Assembly: GCA_934675735.1 (NCBI GenBank)
Contig: CAKURR010000003.1
Span: 66,793-130,792 of the forward strand
DNA length: 64,000 nt
Origin: an uncultured Clostridia bacterium
Lineage (GTDB): Bacteria > Bacillota > Clostridia > Christensenellales > Aristaeellaceae
Direction: 5' to 3'
The notes below the pieces were generated by a model that ran no database searches, was not told the origin of the DNA, and saw nothing but the letters and a program-made list of their open reading frames with translations. The position numbers were made by a program, and so were the translations under genes. Positions 42,561 to 50,357 of this stretch are shown one piece after another. Position 1 is the stretch's first letter, and each line of letters opens with the position of its first letter.

Positions 42561-42853
42561 ATTATACGAAGGGCGGTTTCCCTGTATGGGATGAAGAATT
42601 TGACAAGGAGCATTTCACGCCGGAAGAAATCGCGGAAAGCAATATGCGCGTTGCGCTCATTACGGAGCTGATTAAAGCAAGGCAGGAACAGGGCATCAGC
42701 CAGCGCCAGCTTGAAGCCCTGAGCGGTGTTAAACAGCCCCAGATCGCCAGAATGGAGCGCGGAGACGCTAACCCCCAGCTTGATACGATCCTGAAGGTGT
42801 TGGCTCCGCTGGGCAAGACGCTTGCCATCGTGCCCCTCCAGCCCCAAAACTAA
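42557..42853 (+). CDS. HigA-like XRE-family antitoxin
   Basis: 98 residues. An N-terminal toxin-binding tail (FPVWDEEFDKEHFTPEEI) precedes a helix-turn-helix (GISQRQLEALSGVKQPQIAR). Expected to neutralise the upstream toxin and repress their promoter at the inverted repeat. Overlaps the toxin stop (ATGA). Confidence 0.9.
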   Translation: MNYTKGGFPVWDEEFDKEHFTPEEIAESNMRVALITELIKARQEQGISQRQLEALSGVKQPQIARMERGDANPQLDTILKVLAPLGKTLAIVPLQPQN

Positions 42854-42857
42854 AGCA

Positions 42858-42884
42858 AGGCCGCCGGGTTTCCGACGGTCTTTT
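42858..42884 (+). terminator. Terminator of the toxin-antitoxin operon
   Basis: GGCCGCCG at 42859-42866 pairs imperfectly with CGACGGTC at 42873-42880, then TTTTG. It separates this operon from the convergent tail genes. Confidence 0.65.
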
Positions 42885-42890
42885 GTTTAT

Positions 42891-44753
42891 TCAGATATTC
42901 GCATAGCGCAGAGACCTTGTTCCTTTGGCGATTTCTCGGCTGACGGTCTTCGCGGTCAGTCTGCCGACCTGTTCGCCGCTCATGGTGACGGTCATTCCCG
43001 CCAGCGCGTTGGAAACGGCTTCGGCTGTGATTTGCCCCAGACGCGCATAGTCGATGCCGCCAGCGATGCCTGCGCGGTATGCCGTCGCATTGGCGCGGTT
43101 CAGAACGGTTTCTCCTGCGTGGAGCTTGGCGATGAAGTTATCATACGGCACATAGTCAAGGCCAGTCGCAAAGCTCGGCGCGTTCCTCTTGCTCGACCAC
43201 GGGGCAAGCGAAGGGCTTGAAATCGCGTCTATTTCGTCCTTGTAGTCCTTTTGCCCTTGTTCAAGCTCGGCTTGGCTGAACGTCCGGCTATACGATGCGC
43301 TGACAGACAGGCTCAATCCTGCCGTAACCGCCGCCCACCACGTTCGTATCTGTTCCTGTACGCTCTCGATGCTGGGCAACTCCAAATCGCCCAGATTCCA
43401 CGTCAGAATGGCGGTCATGGCAGGCGAAAAGTCATTGCTCCACCAGTCTTTGATGCTCAGCGCGAAATCTCCCCACGCGGGAACGATCAGCTCGCCGAAC
43501 GACCATTGTGTGATCGCTGTGAGCGCAGGCTGTGCCGTTTCTTCCCACCACGTTGAAGCACCGTCAAAGAATCCTTCAACGCTCGGCGCGACAAAGCTGC
43601 CCAGCGTCCACGTAAACACCGACTTCAAGCGCTCGTATGCATTCGCTCCCTGACCGCTCCACCATGTTTTAGCCGTCTGCAAGATCTCGGAGATGGAAAC
43701 GCCGTCCAGCGTAAACGCGCCAAGCGTCCACGTCGCAAAGCTCTTGATACCGTTTTGAATGGTGGTCAGCGCGGTTTCGGCGGTGGTCTGAATCTCCGTC
43801 CACGTCGGAATGTGGAGATCGAACGTCAGCGGCTTGTTTTCGTTGCTCCATTCCAGCACCTTGTCAATAAGGCCGATAGCATCATCCAGAACCACGCTTC
43901 CGATATCGGCGAAAGCTGTTGAAAGCATTTCAACGCGCATACCGATTGTTTTATCGCTGAAAAGGTCGGTGACTTTCTCGATAAACGGAGTAAGCGCGTC
44001 TTTGAACGGTTTTCCGATATGCTTGAGAAGGGTGTCCTGCGCCGCGTCCAGCTTGTTAATCACGTTTTCCCATTCGTGGCCTTCGCGCGCGGCCTGCCCA
44101 ATGACGTTGGTTTGATCATAGATTTCATCAACGATATTGAGCATGAGCATCTGCTTTTGCGCTTCGGTGAGCGCCTGCCATTTCTTTCCGTAGACCTCCA
44201 TCGCTTTTGATGCGCGGGTGGATTCCGAAACCTGAAGGCCGATTGCGTCGCCCGCCTCGGTGTTGCCGCGCAGAAACGAACGCAGGCGGGTATCCGCTTC
44301 ATCGACGCTCATGTTGTACGCCGCAGCGCCGTCAGCCGCAAGGCGGATATATTTGTCCATCATGGTCATCGCTTCCGCAGCGTCTACGCCCGCGCCTTTG
44401 AACTGCATAAAGGCAGACGTACCGACGCTCTTGAGCTGCTGGGACAGCATGTTCGTATCTTTGCCGATGCTGTCAAAAACGCCCTCGGCGGCAGATCCCA
44501 GTTCGCCGAATGTTGCGGATGCCAGCGAATCCAGCGCCTCTTGATCGGCTGCCGTCTGTATGGCGCGCCTGCCCAGAGAGCCGACCGTGTCAAATGCTTT
44601 TTCAACGCCGCGCGCGATCAGATGCCCCATGGCAACGGTTTTCGCGCTGATAAAGCCGCCCAGCTCAAGGATGGAGCTTTTGCTTTTGCGGATGCCCTGC
44701 TCGTATTCCTGGGAATCCAGCCCGATCTTAGCTACAAGTGTGAATAAATCCAT
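42891..44753 (-). CDS. Phage tail tape-measure protein
   Basis: 620 residues, short for a tape measure. The N-terminal ~250 residues are the usual tape-measure head (MDLFTLVAKIGLDSQEYEQG, then a helical region with VYGKKWQALTEAQKQMLML). Residues about 330-490 hold four imperfect repeats of ~38 residues built on W-x-LG-x-F-x-x-P...WW (FTWTLGSFVAPS, TQWSFGELIVPA, LTWNLGDLELPS). The C-terminus has FATGLDYVPYDNFIAKLHAG, common to tape measures. It would set tail length. It is the last gene of the leftward block; no other tail genes follow before the toxin-antitoxin pair. Confidence 0.88.
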   Translation of the reverse strand: MDLFTLVAKIGLDSQEYEQGIRKSKSSILELGGFISAKTVAMGHLIARGVEKAFDTVGSLGRRAIQTAADQEALDSLASATFGELGSAAEGVFDSIGKDTNMLSQQLKSVGTSAFMQFKGAGVDAAEAMTMMDKYIRLAADGAAAYNMSVDEADTRLRSFLRGNTEAGDAIGLQVSESTRASKAMEVYGKKWQALTEAQKQMLMLNIVDEIYDQTNVIGQAAREGHEWENVINKLDAAQDTLLKHIGKPFKDALTPFIEKVTDLFSDKTIGMRVEMLSTAFADIGSVVLDDAIGLIDKVLEWSNENKPLTFDLHIPTWTEIQTTAETALTTIQNGIKSFATWTLGAFTLDGVSISEILQTAKTWWSGQGANAYERLKSVFTWTLGSFVAPSVEGFFDGASTWWEETAQPALTAITQWSFGELIVPAWGDFALSIKDWWSNDFSPAMTAILTWNLGDLELPSIESVQEQIRTWWAAVTAGLSLSVSASYSRTFSQAELEQGQKDYKDEIDAISSPSLAPWSSKRNAPSFATGLDYVPYDNFIAKLHAGETVLNRANATAYRAGIAGGIDYARLGQITAEAVSNALAGMTVTMSGEQVGRLTAKTVSREIAKGTRSLRYANI

Positions 44754-44788
44754 CGTTTCACCTCACCTTTTCAAAAAGGGCGCGCCCC

Positions 44789-45127
44789 TCAGGACGCGCT
44801 TGTCAATTCGTCGATAAACCCAGAAAATTCAGAAAAGCAGATTCGCAGATCGTTCAGCGTTTCCATGCTGTTCTGATTGCGGATTTCGTCAATGCTCTTT
44901 TCACGAAGCGCCGCCAGAATAGCAAATGTGTCGTCTCGGTGCTCCTCACCCAGCAGAAACGGGGTAAACGTGCCAATCAGCGCCGCCGCCTTCTGCACCT
45001 TGGTCAGGTTCTGCTCCTGCTTTTCGACGATCAGACGCACACAATCATTGAACCGCTCATCCGCGCCGATATTGGCGATAGCGGGAGAAATGGCGCAGAG
45101 CACGCGCCCCAGCTTTTCAGTGTCCAT
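44789..45127 (-). CDS. Probable phage tail assembly chaperone
   Basis: 112 residues, helical and charged, no signal or membrane segment. Position directly before a tape-measure gene and size fit a tail assembly chaperone (G/Gp14-like), which coats the tape measure during tail assembly. Sequence itself shows no diagnostic motif. GGAAGGAG precedes the start and lies inside the end of the antirepressor frame. Confidence 0.6.
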   Translation of the reverse strand: MDTEKLGRVLCAISPAIANIGADERFNDCVRLIVEKQEQNLTKVQKAAALIGTFTPFLLGEEHRDDTFAILAALREKSIDEIRNQNSMETLNDLRICFSEFSGFIDELTSAS

Positions 45128-45554
45128 GATTCAATCTCCTTCCTCGTTCAGAAATTTTTTGCTTGGCAATGGCCAATGCTTTTTCAAGCAGCTCTTCATC
45201 CGTCATGGTTTCGTCGCATGAGATATACCCGCCCGTCTTGCGGATGGCTGGGATAACCTCGTGCGTGATCCAGCGCTTGAACGCCTTCGCTTCGGGCTTA
45301 TTCGAGCACAGCACCAGATGATACAGCCCCGGTTCGTTCACGCCGTTCATTTCAAGGGTTTTGTCGGGGCTTTGGGGGTGGGGTACTTTTACTGCCCCCT
45401 TTTCATCGTCATCCAGCCTGTCCATAGCCCGGCTGACCTGATCCAAGCCCAATATCCGGCACACATCCGCCGCCACGAACCACGGCGTAGCCTCGCGAAT
45501 CACGGTTCGCACCGTTCCAAATTCGGGAGTTTGGAAAATCTCAAGATTGTTCAT
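45117..45554 (-). CDS. Truncated BRO-N domain antirepressor
   Basis: 145 residues. A full BRO-N domain (TPWFVAADVCRILGL, RLDDDEKGAV, NEPGLYHLVLCSNKPEAK, FKRWITHEVIPAIRKTGGY) is present, but the usual C-terminal half (about 100 more residues) is not. After KALAIAKQKISE the frame runs through the ribosome binding site of the tail chaperone gene and stops 11 bases inside it. I read this as a deletion junction that fused the early region straight to the tail genes. Antirepressors lift CI-type repression in phages. Confidence 0.82.
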   Translation of the reverse strand: MNNLEIFQTPEFGTVRTVIREATPWFVAADVCRILGLDQVSRAMDRLDDDEKGAVKVPHPQSPDKTLEMNGVNEPGLYHLVLCSNKPEAKAFKRWITHEVIPAIRKTGGYISCDETMTDEELLEKALAIAKQKISERGRRLNHGH

Positions 45555-45568
45555 GTGTTTCCCTTCTT

Positions 45569-46036
45569 TCAAAACCTTCTGGCTTCATATGGTTTTCGAT
45601 AAAACCAGGGCTTTCTTCTGGTTTTCGGCTTTTCATCCGCTGAAAACTCGACGAGGCTTCGCAGCTTTTGCGCCCTCTGCATGGTGATGTTCGCCGCTTT
45701 TGCCGCTTCCTCCAGCGTCTCGGCGCGTCTGTAATAGGCGCAGAAAAAACGGAACTCCGGTATGCCTATTTCGTCCATTTTGAGCGCTTCGTCCGTGAGG
45801 GAGAGGGATTCTGCCGCTTGCCTCACGGCGCGCTCTAAGGCGGCTTGTAGGGCTTCTATGCGGGTCAGGCGGTCGTCAAGTCCCTTCGGCAATCCGTGAG
45901 ACGGCAAAACGTCAAACCCGCTGGAGGAGATGGGGAGCTTTGCCCGATCAAGCGCATCCCGCGCCTGTTCCGCCGTCTGCCAGTCCTGCCGCATCTTAAT
46001 CAGCGCGGCGCGCTGCTCGTCCGTGAATGTCAGCAT
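45569..46036 (-). CDS. Phage protein of unknown function (helical, HTH-like)
   Basis: 155 residues from ATG 46036, which overlaps the upstream stop (ATGA). The C-terminal half (FRFFCAYYRRAETLEEAAKA then ANITMQRAQKLRSL) looks like a sigma-4-like helix-turn-helix. It may be a late-gene regulator, but no family is recognised with confidence. Confidence 0.6.
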   Translation of the reverse strand: MLTFTDEQRAALIKMRQDWQTAEQARDALDRAKLPISSSGFDVLPSHGLPKGLDDRLTRIEALQAALERAVRQAAESLSLTDEALKMDEIGIPEFRFFCAYYRRAETLEEAAKAANITMQRAQKLRSLVEFSADEKPKTRRKPWFYRKPYEARRF

Positions 46037-46395
46037 CAGGTGCAGAAATCCCAAAGGTCGTCTTTCGGATCGCCTGCCGCGGCGACGAGATAATCCAGTG
46101 CCTTTGAATCCCCACCAGCCGCCCGCTTGCCGATCTCAAACAGAGCGGCCGCTTGCAGCGTCACCTCGCCGATGCCCAGCGCCTCGGTGATTTCGGCCTG
46201 CTTGTCCTCGGTGAGCGGCGCGGGAGAAGAGAGGATCAGCCGTGCCAATTCCCGCGCCGTCTTCCTTGCGGCCTTCTCACGGTTGCCCTTGGCGCTTGCC
46301 TCCCGCGTCGATTTTAAGCCGGGAGCAAACCGGGTTGCCCGGCCTGCTTCGGCAATGTTAGGGTTGCTCATAAATCGCCTTCTTTCGTCGCTCAT
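46036..46395 (-). CDS. Phage protein of unknown function
   Basis: 119 residues. The basic N-terminal third (RATRFAPGLKSTREASAKGN) recalls the start of DUF5681/small-terminase-type proteins; the remainder is helical (LLSS..LTEDKQAEITEALGIGEVTLQAAAL). Overlaps both neighbours by ATGA, so it is part of one tightly coupled operon. Function not assigned. Confidence 0.6.
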   Translation of the reverse strand: MSDERRRFMSNPNIAEAGRATRFAPGLKSTREASAKGNREKAARKTARELARLILSSPAPLTEDKQAEITEALGIGEVTLQAAALFEIGKRAAGGDSKALDYLVAAAGDPKDDLWDFCT

Positions 46396-46727
46396 TCGTC
46401 GTTACTCCCGAAAGCCGTCATCCTTTTGTCGTGGTTTTGTCGCGCTTCGTTTCCGGCGAAAATCGCCAGAAATTCGCTCAGCTCCAGAGAAATCACCCAC
46501 GGCTGACGGTTCGCCCGGTGAACGACCACGGGAATGGCATTCACCGCGTCGCGCTTCGCCTGACGCATCGCCTCGGAAAGCCGCAGACGCTCGGTTCGCT
46601 TGACCTCGATGTGCAGCGGATACCCGGCGATGGTTGCGGAGATATCCGGATTCCCGCGCCCACCCTTGCACCCTGCCAACAGGCCTTGCTGATGACGCTC
46701 GGCGGGGATGCCGCCGGAGGTCAGCAC
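46392..46727 (-). CDS. VRR-NUC-like nuclease, start codon unclear
   Basis: 111 residues from GTG 46727. PDDEXK marks: GRGNPDISATI (the D), then LHIEVKRTERLRLSEAMRQ (ExK) and a Q/R helix, as in VRR-NUC enzymes that cut Holliday junctions or flaps. The in-frame sequence before GTG reads SKRKGDAGERELLEVL, which looks like the normal family N-terminus, yet no ATG, GTG or TTG lies between it and the TAG at 46778. The gene may be damaged at its 5' end or start at an unusual codon. Confidence 0.7.
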   Translation of the reverse strand: MLTSGGIPAERHQQGLLAGCKGGRGNPDISATIAGYPLHIEVKRTERLRLSEAMRQAKRDAVNAIPVVVHRANRQPWVISLELSEFLAIFAGNEARQNHDKRMTAFGSNDE

Positions 46728-46845
46728 CTCCAGCAGCTCCCGCTCGCCTGCGTCGCCTTTTCGCTTACTGTTCGTCTAAATGCCCCCGTTTCGATTCTTT
46801 GCCGCCTAGAAGCGTTTTTACGTGCTCGGTTGATAGAATCCTCTA

Positions 46846-47040
46846 TCAAGCCATCGAACGCGCCAGAAAGGCGTTAAACACGTCAGACGCGTTCCAGCGC
46901 TCGCAGAATCGGCGGCAGGCTTCCATATCGCCGCGATTCAGTGCACGCTGGAAGTTGAGAAATTCTGCCTGTTTCTCCGGTGTCAAGGCGCGGAACATCG
47001 TCAAAACTCGATACTCGTCATCGCTCAGAATCATTCTCAT
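46846..47040 (-). CDS. Small phage protein, unknown (pair member 1)
   Basis: 64 residues from ATG 47040, with AAAGGAG 8 bases upstream. The helical sequence LTPEKQAEFLNFQRALNRGDMEACRRF parallels the 59-residue product of the next upstream gene. Function unknown. Confidence 0.65.
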   Translation of the reverse strand: MRMILSDDEYRVLTMFRALTPEKQAEFLNFQRALNRGDMEACRRFCERWNASDVFNAFLARSMA

Positions 47041-47057
47041 GTTTTTTTCTCCTTTCG

Positions 47058-47237
47058 TCATGCGCCGATCTCGGCGCGGTCGGTCAAATTCATTCCGTGC
47101 GCCGCTTCCATGGCGCGGCATTTCTCGTAATCCCCGGCTGCCAGCGCGTGGACGTACTCCAGCACCTCCTGCTTTTCATCCTCGTTCAGCTCGGCAATCA
47201 CGTTGCGGAAATCTTGTGCCGTCCAATTTGCTTCCAT
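47058..47237 (-). CDS. Small phage protein, unknown (pair member 2)
   Basis: 59 residues starting MEANWTAQDFRNVIAEL, with AAGGAG 11 bases before the ATG. It carries LNEDEKQEVLEYVHALAAGD then YEKCR, matching pair member 1 (L-x-x-x-x-K-x-E/A...AL-x-x-GD-x-E-x-CR). The two look like an old tandem duplication. Function unknown. Confidence 0.68.
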   Translation of the reverse strand: MEANWTAQDFRNVIAELNEDEKQEVLEYVHALAAGDYEKCRAMEAAHGMNLTDRAEIGA

Positions 47238-47264
47238 CTCGTTTTCACTCCTTTCCTCGAAATG

Positions 47265-48077
47265 TCACAGGTCCTTGCGGTGAGACCTCGGGATTCCTCG
47301 ATTTGTGGGCTTTGCACCGTTCTGAAGCACCGCACGATAGAAATTTACAGACAGCCCACTGCGGCTGTTTGCCGCTGCCGCTTCTTTGATCGCACCCTCC
47401 AGCTTCTCCCAACCGTGTTTCTCCACGTCGTCAAGCATGGAACTGTAAACGGCGGAGAATTGCGGCAGGCCATACGTCCGCGCCAACTCGCCAGCGCGCT
47501 GAAGATCACGGAGTTCGCGCTGAATGTCCAGCTCAGATGCGTTATCGTATTTTGAGCGCGCTCGTCGTTCCGCCTCTTGAAGTAAGCCGCCGCAGTCGCC
47601 GGAAGGGTTACGATCTGCTGCCGCTGGAGTTTCGGATGACGCTGTCGATTCCGCTCCGGCTTCAGCTCCTGTTTCAGTTTCTGTTTCAGTTACCGTTGGA
47701 GTTCCTGTTTCAGTTACCGTTAGAGTTCCTGTTATAGTTGCTCGACCACTGTCAGCTTTGGTCAGCTCTGGTTGACCATGGTCAACCGCTGTCACCTTTT
47801 GCTTGCTCCTATTAAGTGCGCTTCTCTCGCACTTTGTCTTATACAAGCTGTCATCGCGTTCGATTTTCGGAGCTATCAATAGGCAAATCGCCTGTGCCAT
47901 CGGGCTAGCGACGCTTGAGAAGTTCGGCGGCGGCTCATCATTTGCCAGCGCTATCGAATACCGCGTCAACGCAACGATAAGGGCTTTCACGTCCTCAGGC
48001 GGAAGCGCTTCCAGCATGGGCAAATTCTCGTGATAGAGCATCCACCCGGGGCGCGTCCGCCTTTCATATTTGCCCAA
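47265..48077 (-). CDS. Phage replication-type protein with DUF6291-like N-terminus and Thr/Glu repeat linker
   Basis: 270 residues. The N-terminal ~90 residues (GWMLYHENLPMLEALPPEDV, then ALIVALTRYSIA) resemble DUF6291 or DnaD-like replisome-organiser starts. Then comes a low-complexity linker built of T-V-T-E-T-G-T-like units (residues about 115-145), encoded by short tandem DNA repeats at about 47640-47740. The C-terminal part is helical (LRDLQRAGELARTYGLP). The role is probably in replication initiation, by position in the early operon. The repeat number may vary between strains. Confidence 0.65.
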   Translation of the reverse strand: MGKYERRTRPGWMLYHENLPMLEALPPEDVKALIVALTRYSIALANDEPPPNFSSVASPMAQAICLLIAPKIERDDSLYKTKCERSALNRSKQKVTAVDHGQPELTKADSGRATITGTLTVTETGTPTVTETETETGAEAGAESTASSETPAAADRNPSGDCGGLLQEAERRARSKYDNASELDIQRELRDLQRAGELARTYGLPQFSAVYSSMLDDVEKHGWEKLEGAIKEAAAANSRSGLSVNFYRAVLQNGAKPTNRGIPRSHRKDL

Positions 48078-48083
48078 AGTACA

Positions 48084-48302
48084 TCACCGCCTGAAAACAA
48101 AATCGTCGTCGCTGGTGGTCGTTCGCGTGTGCATCGCATCCTTGAGAGCCTGCTGGAGCACTTCGGGGTCCCAGCGCAGGGATTTGCGACGGCTACCGCG
48201 CCCAATCTCCAGAGCGGGATAAAGACCGCGCTTGAAACCATAGCGGAGTTCGTACTCCGACAAACCTGTTAGCTCTGACGCCTGCCTGGTGCTTATCAAC
48301 AC
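48084..48302 (-). CDS. Small helix-turn-helix protein (excisionase-like)
   Basis: 72 residues. LISTRQASELTGLSEYELRY is a MerR/excisionase-type winged HTH start, followed by a beta hairpin (GSRRKSLRWDPEVLQQAL). Start is GTG 48302 behind GGGAGGTG. It could be the excisionase that directs element excision with the integrase, or a replication-control protein. Confidence 0.7.
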   Translation of the reverse strand: MLISTRQASELTGLSEYELRYGFKRGLYPALEIGRGSRRKSLRWDPEVLQQALKDAMHTRTTTSDDDFVFRR

Positions 48303-48502
48303 TGTTTTTCACCTCCCGTCAGCTCAGACACAGGAACACCCAACCCCGCCGCTAACTTGCCCAACGTGCGCGGCTCACAAGTACCGCGATTAAGAACAGC
48401 GCTAATGAATTGCCTTGATACACCGCACAAATCTGCAAATTCCGATTTTGTGAGTCTGCGTTCCGCTAAAATACGAAGAACGGCATTTTTATCAAAACGC
48501 AT
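48296..48502 (-). CDS. Cro-like XRE-family regulator
   Basis: 68 residues from ATG 48502 (AAAGGAG upstream). HTH: LTKSEFADLCGVSRQFISAVLNRG. It is the first gene of the leftward early operon and is divergent from the repressor gene, the usual Cro position. Confidence 0.85.
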   Translation of the reverse strand: MRFDKNAVLRILAERRLTKSEFADLCGVSRQFISAVLNRGTCEPRTLGKLAAGLGVPVSELTGGEKQC

Positions 48503-48654
48503 GTTTTGTCTCCTTTCAGCAATTTTTATTTCCGCAACTTTTATTGCTGATTGAAGTATAGCATCATTTCGGGAATTTGTCAATGAAATTGCAGCAATAT
48601 TTCTTGCTGAAAATTCGATTCCGTGTTATACTCCAACATGAAGGAGTGAAGACC
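48503..48654. promoter_or_regulatory. Divergent repressor/Cro control region
   Basis: Leftward promoter: TTGACA (48583-48578), 17-base spacer, TATACT (48560-48555). Rightward promoter: TTGCTG (48604-48609), 17-base spacer, TATACT (48627-48632). A palindrome CAGCAA-N6-TTGCTG at 48592-48609 overlaps the rightward -35 box. More half-sites are CAGCAA at 48517-48522 and TTGCTG at 48544-48549. This arrangement allows one regulator to block one promoter while exposing the other. Confidence 0.85.
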
Positions 48655-49116
48655 ATGACAACAGGGGAAAAAATTAGAGAAGCGCGAAAACGGGCGGGAT
48701 TAACGCAAAAACGCTTAGGAGAATTGAGCGGAATTGCAGAACCTACAATTCGGCGCTACGAAACCGATAAATTAAATCCGAAAATTGAAACATTAAAAAA
48801 AATAGCAGAGCCTTTGAATATCAATTTTTTTGAATTATATGGGGACGAAGTTGCACAAGAATATCAAGAAGGTATTATGCAAGGAATACGCGTAGGTACA
48901 GATTTTTCTGCAGTGCTCTCAAGAGAAGCTGTTCTCAAAGAATATTATCAAAAAGGCTATGAATTTACAGAAACCGAAGAACAAATGATTAGTGCTTTTC
49001 ATGACTTAAATGATTTTGGTCAAGCACAAGCAATTTTGATTACTCAACAGTTAGGTAAAGATAGTCGATTCAAAAATATGGATGACCTGATTGATACAGA
49101 CAAGGACGGTGAATAA
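48655..49116 (+). CDS. CI-like XRE-family repressor
   Basis: 153 residues. HTH: LTQKRLGELSGIAEPTIRRYE near the N-terminus, then an acidic helical C-terminal part without the LexA-type Ser-Lys self-cleavage site, so induction would need an antirepressor (the BRO-N gene here is truncated). The DNA is much more AT-rich than all neighbours, a sign of separate origin. Start ATG 48655 behind AAGGAG. The integrase gene follows 1 base after the stop. Confidence 0.88.
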   Translation: MTTGEKIREARKRAGLTQKRLGELSGIAEPTIRRYETDKLNPKIETLKKIAEPLNINFFELYGDEVAQEYQEGIMQGIRVGTDFSAVLSREAVLKEYYQKGYEFTETEEQMISAFHDLNDFGQAQAILITQQLGKDSRFKNMDDLIDTDKDGE

Positions 49117-49117
49117 A

Positions 49118-50314
49118 ATGTCCTCCCTCGAAAACCGTGGCAACGGCTCTTGGCGGCTGACGATCTCCGACGGGTACGCTCCGGACGGCAAGAAGATTCG
49201 CTTCCAGCGGACGATCCACGTTGACCCGATGCACATGCCCGCCGTTCAGCGCAGAGAAGCGGAGAAGCAGGCCGCCCTGCTGGAGGCAGACTTCCGGCGA
49301 AAGCTGCTGCTGACGGGCAACCGTGCGCCGCTGAAGCAGGTTTTCGCGGAGTTCGTCGAAGAGAAGCAGCGGGCAGGGCTGAAAGCCTCCAGCATCCGCT
49401 TTTACACCAATCTGTTTGAATCGCGTATCCTGCCCATGCTCGGCGATATGGCGGTTCAGGATATCGACCGCCGCACGGTCTCCCGCTTCTATGCCGCGCT
49501 TGCCAAAGCCCCGGCGCGTTCAAACCGTTCAGAAACGGGCAGGCTGTCCGGCACGGTTCAGCACCAGTATCACACCGCGCTGTCTGCCGTGATGAGCTAT
49601 GCCGTCCGTGCGGGGTATATCGCGGTCAATCCCTGCTCTCAGGTCGAGCCGCCGCGCAAGGATACGCCGGAAACAAAGTGGCTGAATCCGTCTGACGCGG
49701 CGCGGCTGCTGGATGTGCTGGATGGGCTTGAAGATGTCCAGTGGAAATGCTTTTTCTATCTGTCCCTGTACACAGGCGCACGCCCCGGTGAGCTGATCGC
49801 GCTGAATTGGCAGGATATCGACCTGGAGAAAAGCACGATCCACATTCGCGCTTCCGCCGAATACGTCAAGGGAGAGGGAACCGTCCGCACAGACCGCCCG
49901 AAAACGAAGTCAAGCGTCCGCGATATCCTCCTGCCGCCGGAGGTGATGCAGATCGTCAACGACCATCGCCGCGCCCTGCTTGCCTACCGCCTGCCGTTCG
50001 GGAAGAATTGGCCGGAGCCTGACGCGGTATTCACCACGGACGACGGGCACAGGGTGAACATCTCCACGCCGACGCATGTTTTCAAGAAGCTGGTCAAGCG
50101 GTATGATCTGCCGCCGCTGACGCTCTACGGCCTGCGCCACACCGCCGCCAGCCTGATGATTGCCGAAGGCCTGCCCATCCGCGACGTGGCCGCCCGCCTC
50201 GGCCATTCGCAGACCAGCACCACCCTTGACATCTATGCCCACGCCCTGATTGACTCCAACAGCCGCGCCACGGACGCGATTTCCCGCGCGCTGGAGGAAG
50301 CCCGAAAAGCATGA
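49118..50314 (+). CDS. Tyrosine-type site-specific integrase
   Basis: 398 residues. N-terminal arm-binding domain (about 1-60), SAM-like core-binding domain (about 65-165) and catalytic domain (175-390). Catalytic residues: R222 in TGARPGEL, R340 in YGLRHTAAS, H363 in RLGHSQ and Y373 in LDIYAH. The HxxR box has Tyr in place of the first His (YGLR). It lies next to attR, with which it acts, and is read from the repressor promoter. AAGGA precedes ATG 49118. Confidence 0.96.
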   Translation: MSSLENRGNGSWRLTISDGYAPDGKKIRFQRTIHVDPMHMPAVQRREAEKQAALLEADFRRKLLLTGNRAPLKQVFAEFVEEKQRAGLKASSIRFYTNLFESRILPMLGDMAVQDIDRRTVSRFYAALAKAPARSNRSETGRLSGTVQHQYHTALSAVMSYAVRAGYIAVNPCSQVEPPRKDTPETKWLNPSDAARLLDVLDGLEDVQWKCFFYLSLYTGARPGELIALNWQDIDLEKSTIHIRASAEYVKGEGTVRTDRPKTKSSVRDILLPPEVMQIVNDHRRALLAYRLPFGKNWPEPDAVFTTDDGHRVNISTPTHVFKKLVKRYDLPPLTLYGLRHTAASLMIAEGLPIRDVAARLGHSQTSTTLDIYAHALIDSNSRATDAISRALEEARKA

Positions 50315-50357
50315 TCCGCCGCCGTCACTCGGCGGTTTTTCTATGCGAAAATGGGGC

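Noticed and set aside
46634..47389. Plus-strand frame of 251 codons in the element
   Set aside because: Runs opposite to the tightly overlapped leftward phage genes, has no ribosome binding site and no recognisable domain.
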